The notes under the pieces are model-generated. The model saw nothing but the letters and a program-made list of their open reading frames with translations, did no database searches and was not told where the DNA came from. From assembly GCA_012932865.1 (NCBI GenBank), contig SAXG01000003.1, positions 1,302,001 through 1,366,000 of the forward strand: a stretch of 64,000 bases of DNA. Direction: 5' to 3'. The translations under genes were made by a program, and so were the position numbers. Of the stretch, positions 56,275-64,000 are shown piece after piece (within the stretch, counting starts at the first letter, position 1; each line of letters opens with the position of its first letter). Source of the stretch: Amylostereum areolatum. Taxonomy: Eukaryota > Basidiomycota > Agaricomycetes > Russulales > Stereaceae.

Positions 56275-57815
56275 TGCCGTCCTTCGCCGCTGTCTTTGGC
56301 GCATTTCGCATGCTGCCCTCCAAGTTTAATTTATTGAGGGCTTGTATTTATTGTGCGTCCTCCCCTCGCCTCTTTCTCCTCAGATGCTGACCGTCTTTTC
56401 CAGCACTTGTTATTTTATGGAGCATCGTCTGCCTCGCCATCGCCGCTCACTTTCAGAGCATCTGAGCGCGTCCGATCTCAGTGCGTTTCCACGGTTTTTT
56501 TTTCGGTGGCGTCCAACTGACATCCGCCCGACGATAGCGCGCTTTGTACCTTTCGCGTTATTCGTATCCTCGGCGAGCCTCGCCGTCATGTTCGCTCTGT
56601 GAGTAACCACCTCGGTCGACGTCGCCATCCCCTCATGTTCTTCCCAGCCTTGGCTTTCAGCATCCGAAAGACCATGAATCCGGTGACCACTCGCATCGAG
56701 CTCGCGTGTCTCGGATTGGTTGGTACGTTCTGGATCGGTGCGTGGCGGCTTTCCCTTTGTTCATTCGTGCCATGCCGATAATCTTTCGTATCCAGCTCTC
56801 GGTGCATTCCTCGCCTCCTCAGACTCGGAAACCGCCGACGTGGAATGCTTCACTTCCGCGTCCGAGACCGATCCTATCGACGGAGGCTGTGAGTTTATTT
56901 CGTTCCCTCCATACGTCGCACCGTTCTAACGAGCCACAGTTTCTACGGAAACGTACCAAGCCCAGTATCGCGTACTCGAAGCGTTCTCCCTCTTCAACGC
57001 CATTCTCGGTACGTTCGACCCTTTCTGCATGCACCGCGCGACGGGCCTGACACCGCTTCTCACAGTCTGGGCATTCCTCATCGTCCTGTTCATCCTCGCC
57101 ATTCGCCACTACTTGGCCGGAAACAAGGATGTGTGGCTGACACCCGTCACCACCTTCGCTTGGTTCGGCAAGGACGCCAAGCAACCCGATGGACGTCTCC
57201 CCGCCCCCGTCACCTCCCGTAACGCCGGACGCTCCCGCGACACCGCGCTGACCCCGGCGCCGAAGCGACACACCAGCGAGAAGGACGCTCAGCGCAACGC
57301 CGCCTCGGCCGCCGCGCGACGGAACTACGGCGACGAGTCGTACTTTGTGTGGATCCCGGAGCGCAAGGACTCGACGCGAACGACGACGACGGAGCGCAAG
57401 GATTCGACGCGCACCAAGGAATCGTCGCGCACGTACGAATCGCGCGGGTCCGACAAGAAGGACATCGGCAGGTTCCCGGAGCGGCACGTCTCGATACGCG
57501 TACCGGAGAGAGGACGCGGGCAGGGCTCCGGAGAGGAATGATTCCAGGAGAACCGCCCCGGAGAGGAGCGACTCTAGGAGGACTGCCCCGGAGAGGAGCG
57601 ACTCCAGGCGAACTGCACCAGAAAGGAGCGACTCCAGACGAACTGCACCAGAGAGGAGCGATTCTAGGAGGACAATGGAGAGGCGAGACTCGACCCGCGC
57701 GCCCGAGAGGAACGACTCTGGACGCTCTCGTGGAACGACGCGACCAGAACGTGCTCATACGAGCAGTCGGGGCCAGATAGATTATTATCGCAGGGACGTG
57801 TCGCCCCGGCGGTGA
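56275..57815 (+). CDS. MARVEL-like four-TM membrane protein with a repeat tail (member 1)
   Basis: Likely start MPSFAAVFGAFRMLPSKF; exons of 60-110 bp encode one transmembrane segment each: SLVILWSIVCLAIAAHFQS, RFVPFALFVSSASLAVMFAL, IELACLGLVGTFWI, then an acidic loop with SSDSETADVECFTSASETD, a linker FSTETYQAQYRVLEAFSLF and the fourth TM VWAFLIVLFILAIRHYLAG. This four-TM plan, with the loop and FW(I/L)G after TM3, resembles MARVEL-domain proteins common in Agaricomycetes; function is unknown. The cytosolic tail is Arg/Ser-rich with ERKDSTRT and PERSDSRRTA repeats. Two frame breaks: one base missing at about 56460-56463 (HFQS|LSASDL) and one extra at about 57509-57512, after which the repeat tail is read to the stop at 57815. 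Read literally, translation stops at 57541. Confidence 0.6.
57527..57690 (+). repeat. 30-bp minisatellite encoding PERSDSRRTA
   Basis: Five near-identical 30-bp units (type gccccggagaggagcgactc plus ten bases) in tandem, encoding A-P-E-R-(S/N)-D-S-R-R-T. An upstream tract with ERKDSTRT units (about 57360-57430) is related. The period is divisible by three, so copy-number change would preserve the frame. Confidence 0.8.
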
Positions 57816-58414
57816 CCGTCCGCTGCACTCATGCTAACGGGGACTTTGGAGAAGACACGGAATGACTGAACTGTTAACATGTTTTTGTATCTTTTACAGC
57901 TAACGATCTTGTAGACTTAGGGACATTTTTGTACGTTTAAATGTTATATGTGTGTAACTTATAAGACTGCGAGGTGGAACTGCAAGTCGAGCGTAACTCG
58001 GCGGGATGCACTGTCAAATTAAAGTAAGTACTACACGTTACACAGTCGCGTCGATCCTTGTCAATCCTGAGTTGGAAGGGTCAAGGACGTCAAGGAACGG
58101 TACCTCAAAGGCTCGACTCCAACCAAAACAGTTTGGCAGCGGATTCGCCCTTAGAATGGGGCGAGGTTCGAGATCTTGGCTGCGATGACGGCGCAACTGT
58201 TTTGCTTTGTGTGGATGTTGTCTGCAGTTCTTGGACTCCTCGAGGCCTCCCCTTCTCGTATTTTGGCAACGAGGCGTTGTAGGTACTCTATATCCAGTCC
58301 CCATCGCTTGTCTCGTGGCAGTGTTTCTTTTCAGTCCTCATAAACGACCCGCACACGCTGACCCCCAACCCAACACGCCCTCTCTTCACGATCATCGCTC
58401 CCCGCACATAAGCC
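57816..58414. other. Intergenic, 0.6 kb
   Basis: 3' region of member 1 (AT-rich 57840-58020) and upstream region of member 2. A short hydrophobic open stretch (QLFCFVWMLSAVLGLLEAS, about 58190-58245) is present, but no gene structure fits it. Confidence 0.4.
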
Positions 58415-59517
58415 ATGACAGTGCTCTTCAGGAATATCCGCATATACTTCTACAGTGCGTCCCCCGTCCTTGTTTCAGGTTTCCTCGCTCACATCCGCGC
58501 GATCTAGTCGCCATCTTCTTGCTTTCCGGCGCCGTACTCGGCTTGTCTGCAGTATTTCGCCTCCGTCTTCCTCCCCGAAATCAAACGGAGTGCGTGCTTT
58601 CCATGTTCTTGTCTTGTCCCACCTCACGTGTGTGATACGCAGATGGTTTCACAATCTACTCCCTGGTAGTACCGTCGTTCACAATACTGATGTTCTTCAT
58701 ATTGTGCGTCTGCATGCTTCCACCTGCTTTCACCATCCACCGATCACCAACGCGTTGAGCAGACTATTCTATTCCGAGCCGCGGATAGAGGTGTTCTTCC
58801 TGTTTGTCACGGGCGCGCTATGGCTCGGTACGTGATCGTGTCCTCGATATCGTTGTCTGTCTGATTCGCCGTGCGTGAAGCCTTGAGCGCATGGGCATCG
58901 TAAGTGGCGAACCTACCTACTGAGTTCCTCGCTGACGCCGTCCAGGGATATCACTCCGGCAACAGAATGCTTTGCGTCTAGCAGGGCAAACCGTCTCCAC
59001 CAGCAAAAAGCCTAGTAAGGTCAACCAATATTGCACGTTGGACAGACCATCCTCACTCTCATGTCCAGTCTTCTGCTCGTTCTTTCTGCTATGAATCTAC
59101 AATCGTGGAAGCTTTCTCTTGGACAACCTTCCTCCTCTGTACGTCTTCGTTCGCCCAGTTCATTCCTCTATGTCAGCTCATGACGCCAGTGGCCATCTTC
59201 TTCGTCTTCGTGATCGCGATGGCTGCACGCTCTCGCGCCATGGGTCGCATGAACATATGGCGCGAACCCTATCCATCGACCTTCCCTGGTTCGGGCAAGC
59301 CCCAGGATATCCAGGCGAATCATACTATGGCCCTAGCTTTGCTCAGTATTACGGCTATGGGGCATACCCCCAACGGTACCCAGGATCGCCCGCGACCGTC
59401 TCTATCGGCGGACAGGTCATCCACCAGCAGCCTGGGCACTCTATTGTCATTCGCCCAGGCCTCAACGGCGAAGCTCCACAGATCACGCAGGTCCCTGGCA
59501 TGGTGCACAACATCTAG
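58415..59517 (+). CDS. MARVEL-like four-TM membrane protein (member 2, frame damaged)
   Basis: Same exon plan as member 1. First exon MTVLFRNIRIYFY, then TM1 VAIFLLSGAVLGLSAVF, a linker SVFLPEIKR, TM2 GFTIYSLVVPSFTILMFFI, then FYSEPRIEVFFLFVTGALWLG (TM3 with the shared LWLG and intron), a Cys-containing loop DITPATECFASSRANRL, SFCYESTIVEAFSWTTFLL, and TM4 MTPVAIFFVFVIAMAARSR. The tail is Pro/Gly/Tyr-rich (APGYPGESYYGPSFAQYYG) with stop at 59517. As written, one base is extra at about 58558 (VF|ASVFLPE) and one is missing at about 59264-59269 (WREP|LSIDLPWF), and the join near 58945 is out of phase. It may be a live gene with assembly errors or a decaying paralogue. Function unknown. Confidence 0.5.
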
Positions 59518-59766
59518 GCGGCTTAGCGCACGCCCCTTGCGCCAGGTTGGCTAGCCGGCACGGGCAAAGGTGTACAGTACACGCTCGAGGGCACTGAGGA
59601 CTTCTATTTTCACTTATGTTGTAACGCCATTTACGTCTAGAGAATACATGCGAATTCTTCACGGCTGCACACGCGCGAGCCTCGTGCCCGGGGCATGAGA
59701 GTTGATAAACTTCACGGGTCCGGACGCTTGTCCACCATCGATCCTGCTCCGCTCTCCAGCACTCCA

Positions 59767-60507
59767 ATGTCTCTTTTCGCGGAAAACCCTCGGCGCAACG
59801 TTGCTTACGGTATGTTGTGCTATTCCCGTCTTTCCGCGCGTTTCATTCATCGGTTATATGCAGGTATCGGCGCTGTGCTCGTCGCTCATGCGTTCATGCG
59901 CGTGATTCCCGCACACGTTGCGTATGTGCACGCCCGTTCAGTCGCTTTAGGGGCTGTCCATTCGATGGCCTGCGGACGTATGCTGACTGCATTGTGCCGA
60001 TAGATGCGTATACGCTGACGCAGACCTCCGTTGCTGTGCTCGCCATGTCCTCGCTTGATGGTCTTGTAAGCTGTCATCTTGCGAACCGGGATCACCACGT
60101 TAGCTAACAGGGACCGTGGGTGCAGCATTGTCGCACACCACAGACGGAGCGGTAATGTGCTCACGATTGCTCAAGAAGAGCTCATTATAGTTAGCGCACT
60201 AGGATTTTTCTGGCTCGGTAAGCCCCGCGGTTATCCCCTGCGTGGTAATGCAGGATTCGGATTACTGACCGGCCTCGTGTACGCGTGCGCGTTATATCTG
60301 CGGCATTATGTGATCCCCTCACAGCGATGCTGGTCGCTTGGCGTGCAATCCGGCAAGGAGGGGAGCGGGGGACCTGGCGAGATCGATTTGGCGAGCGCAA
60401 CGCGGCGGACGTCGGCGCGACAGACGGGATTCGCAGGGAGCAATAGGGGTTGGCCGTGTTCGGGCGACGATGCGTATTGCATTGTGGAGGAGTGGTCGTT
60501 CTTCTAA
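59767..60507 (+). CDS. Possible third MARVEL-like membrane protein (degenerate)
   Basis: Exon 1 MSLFAENPRRNVAYG ends at the same structural point as exon 1 of the two upstream members, followed by an intron and a hydrophobic stretch GIGAVLVAHAFM. A second hydrophobic stretch (TSVAVLAMSSLDGTVGAALS) and a third, LTIAQEELIIVSALGFFWLG, follow; the last ends in FWLG followed by an intron, exactly where members 1 and 2 have FWIG and LWLG. Frames between these pieces do not join cleanly (for example near 60150), and the C-terminal end is uncertain: the stop at 60507 is one option, an earlier one near 60444 another. Membership is inferred from exon pattern. It is probably a diverged or degenerating copy. 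Confidence 0.35.
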
Positions 60508-60858
60508 GGGGCAGGAATCGATGGAGATATGGTGACTCGGAGTTGGTCGCCGGCAGCCAATTCGAGGGTGGGGTGAATGGGTGAGCAGACTTTCGGAAAT
60601 GGAACGGATAATTAAGGACGGTGGTACTCCGGCGTGCAGTCAATGTTATGTATAGCCTGTCGATTTCGAAGACGGAGTAGAGGTCAAACAGGTGAATGCC
60701 TGTGAATGCCTGTGAATCCCGAAAGCTAAAGGGGGCGGCCCGTTGCATGCCGCCCAATAGCTGCTTCGGGGGGTGGCGGTCGGATAGGTTCCGCTCGTCC
60801 TTCTCTTGCTCTCAACCACCACCATCTCTTCGCCTTTCTCACCGCCACCTCAGTCATG
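60508..60858. other. Intergenic, 0.35 kb
   Basis: Holds a small direct repeat (GTGAATGCCT three times, about 60690-60717) and the 5' region of the UBC8 gene. No gene. Confidence 0.45.
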
Positions 60859-61752
60859 ATGAGTCTGCCATCTGTCGCCGCATATACGTGTGCTTACAGC
60901 GATCTTGTCACTACAGCTCTGCCAGACCCAAGCGCCGCATCGAGACCGATGTCATGAAGCTGTACGTCCGCCCGTGTACCCCAGATCCCACCGACCGCCG
61001 AGGCTGATAATCTGACCACAGACTGACGTCCGATTACGAGGTCAGCCTCGTGAACGATAGTATGCAAGAGTTCTTTGTCCGTTTCTACGGTCCCACAGAA
61101 AGTACGTTCTCGTTCTTCTGTCTCCGGGTCGCCGCCCCTCACAGGACGTAGCGCCGTTCGCGGGCGGCGTGTGGAAGATACACGTCGAACTTCCCGATCA
61201 GTACCCTTTCAAGTCACCCAGTATCGGCTTCATGAACAAGATATTCCATCCAAACATCGACGAGCTGTACGCCCATTTCCCCGTACCCTTTCACATCCCC
61301 GTTAATTGGATCCTGTGCGAAGGAGCGGTTCCGTGTGTCTGGACGTTATCAACCAAACGTGGTCCCCCATGTTCGGTGCGCTTCCCTCCATTCTCTGGTC
61401 TATCCCTCGTTTGTGCCCACGGTGCTGATAGTCGGCCCGATCAAGATATGATCAACATCTTCGAAGTATTCCTCCCTCAGCTTCTGCGCTATCCGAACCC
61501 GAACGACCCCCTCAACGGCGAGGCCGCTGCCTTGCTCATGCGTCATCCGAAGGAGTACGAAATTAAAGTCAAGGGTGCGTGTCACGTGATGTTCCTATCC
61601 GCCGAGTATAACTCACGTTGAGCGGTTGAGCAGAGTATGTGCAGCGCTTCGCGACGAAAGAGGCTACGGACAGCGCCGCGGGTGCAGATGAAGATGAGGA
61701 CGTCGACGAGGAGATGAGTGACATAGGAAGCATCAGCGGAGATGAGGCATAA
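60859..61752 (+). CDS. UBC8: Ubiquitin-conjugating enzyme E2 H (Ubc8/UBE2H)
   Basis: E2 enzyme; in yeast Ubc8 ubiquitinates gluconeogenic enzymes such as fructose-1,6-bisphosphatase with the GID E3 ligase, and in animals UBE2H partners with CTLH. Exons read [33 protein letters not shown] with [60 protein letters not shown] (catalytic Cys in SVCLDV), [20 protein letters not shown], and [17 protein letters not shown], with the acidic tail usual for UBE2H ([20 protein letters not shown]). Splice joins are in phase from the second exon on. The first exon is doubtful: ATGs at 60856 and 60859 give MSLPS-like starts, but the join to the KRRIETD exon is not in phase for any ordinary intron. Stop at 61752. 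Confidence 0.9.
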
Positions 61753-62085
61753 CCCTCCTCCCACTCAGTGTCTCCTCGTTCCACACTTATCCGCTTCGCC
61801 TGGGACGGCGTTCATCCGCGGACTCTGAGAAGTTGTTCTACATGGACTTGTCGAGCATCTATCGACAGGTGCGGATTCCGCCATGGTCTTCTCCCGGCTT
61901 GTATCACCACCACGACTTCCATACCTGACACTTTTCGTCCTTTCCACTTACTTACGACCAGATATCCATACCAACCTGTATTTACTCGGTTATCACGAGT
62001 TGTATGTATTAATGATACACTGTACAAGATTGTAGGCATACACGTGCGAAAGGGGGTGCGATAACAACAAAAGACAGGTGCGAAG
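61753..62085. other. Convergent intergenic region, 0.33 kb
   Basis: Between the UBC8 and THOC5 stops. 3'-UTR-like; AT-rich toward 61960-62060. No gene. Confidence 0.5.
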
Positions 62086-62889
62086 CTACGGGAGTGGGGT
62101 GCCAGTACCGGCGGGGGAGGGCGCGATAAGGGTAGGTACGAGTTCGTCGACCTTTTTACGAATGTCGGAGGCAGTCTGGAAGGGAAAGGTCAGTCGGCGC
62201 AGAACGGGTGGCGGGAGCAAGGCGAATGAGCTGACCTTGACAAGGGTGTCGATTTGCACCTTGACGCTGTCCATAACAGCCGCTTGGGCCTTGCTCTGCT
62301 TGAGCAACATCTTCCTTCTCGATCGTAAGCTCCTTGACGCGCTGGTCGAGCCTGTGATCCGGTGAGGACGCGAAAGACGCACAGAAGGACAGGGAACGAA
62401 CCTTTGTCGCTCGGCGAGCTCGAAACCAAGCCTGTTGAGCATGAGCTGGTGGTCGTTGGACATGACGACGTCCGTGCGAGCTTCGGGGGGTGCGAGCTGA
62501 ACGAACTGCTCGACGGTATACATGGGGATATCCTGGTAAATGGAGCTAACGGACGCGCGATCAGGAAAGGCGAAGGTGGGTCCGGCAACGAGAACATACG
62601 CGAACTGGCGACACTTGTCGATCTCGCGTTCGAGATGACGTTTCTCATAGAGAAGATTCTGAAGACCTAGGTGGGTCTGGTCCATCTCGTGGCGGGCGTC
62701 GGCGGTGGCCTGTTTGTGGGCGCGTGTGGCGGCATTGGCAGCGCGATTGAGAGCCTTGAGACGTGCGAAGAGGGCGCCTGCGCGGATGCTCACATCTGAG
62801 GGGTCATTCGGCGCGTCTGTGTGAGCGAGATCGCGGAGGGCATCGAAGACGAGCTGCGTGGACTGTGTCATGGGAAGAGCATGGCCCAT
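62086..62889 (-). CDS. THOC5: THO complex subunit 5 (THOC5-like)
   Basis: Subunit of the THO/TREX complex, which couples transcription to mRNA export. The start is MGHALPMTQSTQLVFDALRD (62889) or the second Met. Family hallmark: DQTHLGLQNLLYEKRHLERE followed by IDKCRQFASIYQDIPMYTVE; the intron (about 62598-62546) must end at CCGTTAG to give this. Then DVVMSNDHQLMLNRLGFELA with ERQRL and DQRVKELTIEKE. The next segment, MLLKQSKAQAAVMDSVKVQI, is in a frame one base later (one extra base at 62311), and the end reads ASDIRKKVDELVPTLIAPSP with stop at 62086. Full animal THOC5 is much longer; this fungal form contains only the conserved N-terminal coiled-coil part, as in other fungi. It shares a 162-bp divergent promoter with G6PD. 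Confidence 0.8.
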   Translation of the reverse strand: MGHALPMTQSTQLVFDALRDLAHTDAPNDPSDVSIRAGALFARLKALNRAANAATRAHKQATADARHEMDQTHLGLQNLLYEKRHLEREIDKCRQFAYVLVAGPTFAFPDRASVSSIYQDIPMYTVEQFVQLAPPEARTDVVMSNDHQLMLNRLGFELAERQRFVPCPSVRLSRPHRITGSTSASRSLRSRRKMLLKQSKAQAAVMDSVKVQIDTLVKVSSFALLPPPVLRRLTFPFQTASDIRKKVDELVPTLIAPSPAGTGTPLP

Positions 62890-63051
62890 TGTCCTGACCG
62901 TGTCCCGCAGTGACGACGCGGGAGACGGCGTACGGCGGTGCCGGTGAATCAGTCAGCCTCGGACGGAAAGTCCGGCCCGCTCCCCAAGTTATCTTTCATC
63001 AAGTGAACAAGCGCACGTCATTCCCATCTCCCCGACCTCCTCCTCTCACCC

Positions 63052-64000
63052 ATGGCAGAACTCAAAGACAACACCTTGATCGTCGGTACGCTCATCGTCG
63101 TACGCTCGTTGTCGTCTCCTGCTCACCCGCCGTTCTCAGTTTTCGGAGCTTCAGGCGATCTTGCTAAGAAGAAGGTGCGCCCCCGTCTCCCCTCCACAGA
63201 CCGCCTTATTCAGCTTCACGCAGACATTTCCCGCCCTCTTTGGCCTCTACCGCGATGGATTTCTGCCAAACGACGTCCATATAGTCGGCTATGCTCGCAC
63301 AAAGATGGACGAGGCAGAGTTCCACAAGCGAGCTACGCAGTACATCAAGAACCCAAACAACGACGAGGACATCACCGCAAAGATCGAGCAGTTCAAGAAA
63401 CTCAGCTCTTACGTCTCGGGTGGCTACGAAGACGGAGAGTCCTTCCAAAATCTTGAGAAATCTCTGGAAAACATCGAGTCGTCCTACCAGGGTAAGGAGC
63501 GCCATCGTATATTCTATCTAGCCCTCCCTCCCTCCGTCTTCATTCCTGTCGCCGCCAACATCAAGCAGAACAACTACTCGAAGGACGGAGAGAACCGTAT
63601 CATTGTCGAGAAGCCCTTCGGAAAGGACCTTCAGTCCTCCCGCGAGCTTCTCGGCGCCCTCAAGCAGCACTGGACCGAGGACGAGACCTTCCGTATCGAC
63701 CACTATCTCGGGAAGGAAATGGTCAAGAACATTCTCGTTCTCCGCTTCGCCAACGTCGCCCTCAACGCTGCCTGGGACAAAAACTCGATCAGCAACGTCC
63801 AGATCACCTTCAAGGAGCCTTTCGGAACAGAGGGTCGGGGCGGATACTTTGACGAGTTTGGAATCATTCGGGACATCCTCCAGAACCGTATGTATCCACA
63901 TATCCCGCGTCTCTGACGCGTATGGCTGACTCATCCTCCAAAGATTTACTGCAGGTGCTCAGCGTCTTGACGATGGAACGTCCCGTGTCGTTCGCTTCGG
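63052..64000 (+). CDS. ZWF1: Glucose-6-phosphate 1-dehydrogenase, 5' part (cut by window end)
   Basis: First enzyme of the oxidative pentose phosphate pathway; oxidises glucose 6-phosphate with NADP+ in the cytosol. Starts MAELKDNTLIV at 63052; the first intron splits the valine of VVFGASGDLAKKKTFPALFG (Rossmann GASGDLA motif). Then HIVGYARTKMDEAEFHKRAT, RIFYLALPPSVFIPVAANI, IIVEKPFGKDLQSSRELLGA, the substrate-binding RIDHYLGKEMVKNILVLRFA, and VQITFKEPFGTEGRGGYFDE. After another intron it continues NHLLQVLSVLTMERPVSFAS to the window edge. Codon use is strongly C-biased at third positions, as expected for a highly expressed gene. All visible joins are in phase. The C-terminal half lies outside. 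Confidence 0.95.

Noticed and set aside
54680..60510. Transposon or retroelement remnant as an explanation for the poorly conserved region
   Set aside because: No transposase, reverse transcriptase or integrase motifs, no terminal repeats and no target-site duplications were seen.
330..62889. Programmed +1 ribosomal frameshifting as a genome-wide system
   Set aside because: The sites share no slippery codon, stop context or downstream structure visible by eye, MGM101 alone would need three events, and two -1 sites occur. Assembly indels are simpler.
1..64000. Biosynthetic gene cluster, CRISPR, toxin or viral system
   Set aside because: No PKS/NRPS, terpene synthase, P450 group, viral replication gene or toxin motif; genes are mainly unrelated housekeeping functions.

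Overview
The window is nuclear DNA from a filamentous basidiomycete, most likely an Agaricomycete. Genes are densely packed on both strands and almost all are split by many short introns (about 45-60 nt, GTRNGT-type donors, YAG acceptors, often a CTRAC-like branch point). Coding sequence is GC-rich. The recognisable proteins are fungal: a G-E gephyrin, KEX1, MGM101, BFR1, PPN1, an RFX factor and Elg1. There is no operon structure, CRISPR array, rRNA or convincing tRNA.

Layout. 0-7.2 kb: the 3' exon of an unknown gene, then three minus-strand genes: gephyrin-type molybdenum cofactor synthase, a NOL11-like ribosome-biogenesis protein with a TTAGGG/AACCCT box in its promoter, and a probable HAUS8-like augmin subunit. 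7.4-13.6 kb (plus): LPA acyltransferase, a glycerophosphodiester phosphodiesterase-family protein, and a long Ser/Pro-rich protein. 14.6-20 kb: KEX1 (minus), an ER/secretory membrane protein (plus), MGM101 (minus). 20.9-27.3 kb: an APC/GABA-type permease (plus), a type-B carboxylesterase and a polysaccharide-deacetylase-family enzyme (both minus). 27.7-46.7 kb is a housekeeping block: GCP5, CSN12/PCID2, TFIIF alpha, a bHLH factor, Elg1/ATAD5, JMJD7, NHP2 and BFR1. 47-53 kb (minus): an RFX factor and an endopolyphosphatase. 54-60.5 kb holds the least conserved content: an orphan small protein, a doubtful minus-strand gene, and a tandem group of three four-TM, MARVEL-like membrane proteins. 60.8-64 kb: Ubc8/UBE2H, THOC5, and the 5' part of glucose-6-phosphate dehydrogenase, cut by the window end.

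Most neighbours are functionally unrelated, which is normal for such genomes. Several pairs share short divergent promoters (HAUS8-like/LPAAT, CSN12/TFIIF, Elg1/JMJD7, THOC5/G6PD). Loose themes are nucleolar and RNP work (NOL11-like, NHP2, BFR1, THOC5) and microtubule nucleation (GCP5 and the probable augmin subunit).

The most striking global feature is recurrent single-base disruption of otherwise well conserved reading frames. Most are +1, in unrelated genes: gephyrin, NOL11-like, MGM101 (three), permease, THOC5, endopolyphosphatase and MARVEL-like proteins. I read these mainly as residual insertion errors in the assembly, with local gene decay as the alternative. I did not find a convincing new biological system. 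The best leads are the MARVEL-like tandem array with its repeat tail, the telobox promoter, and the 29-G tract between KEX1 and its neighbour.
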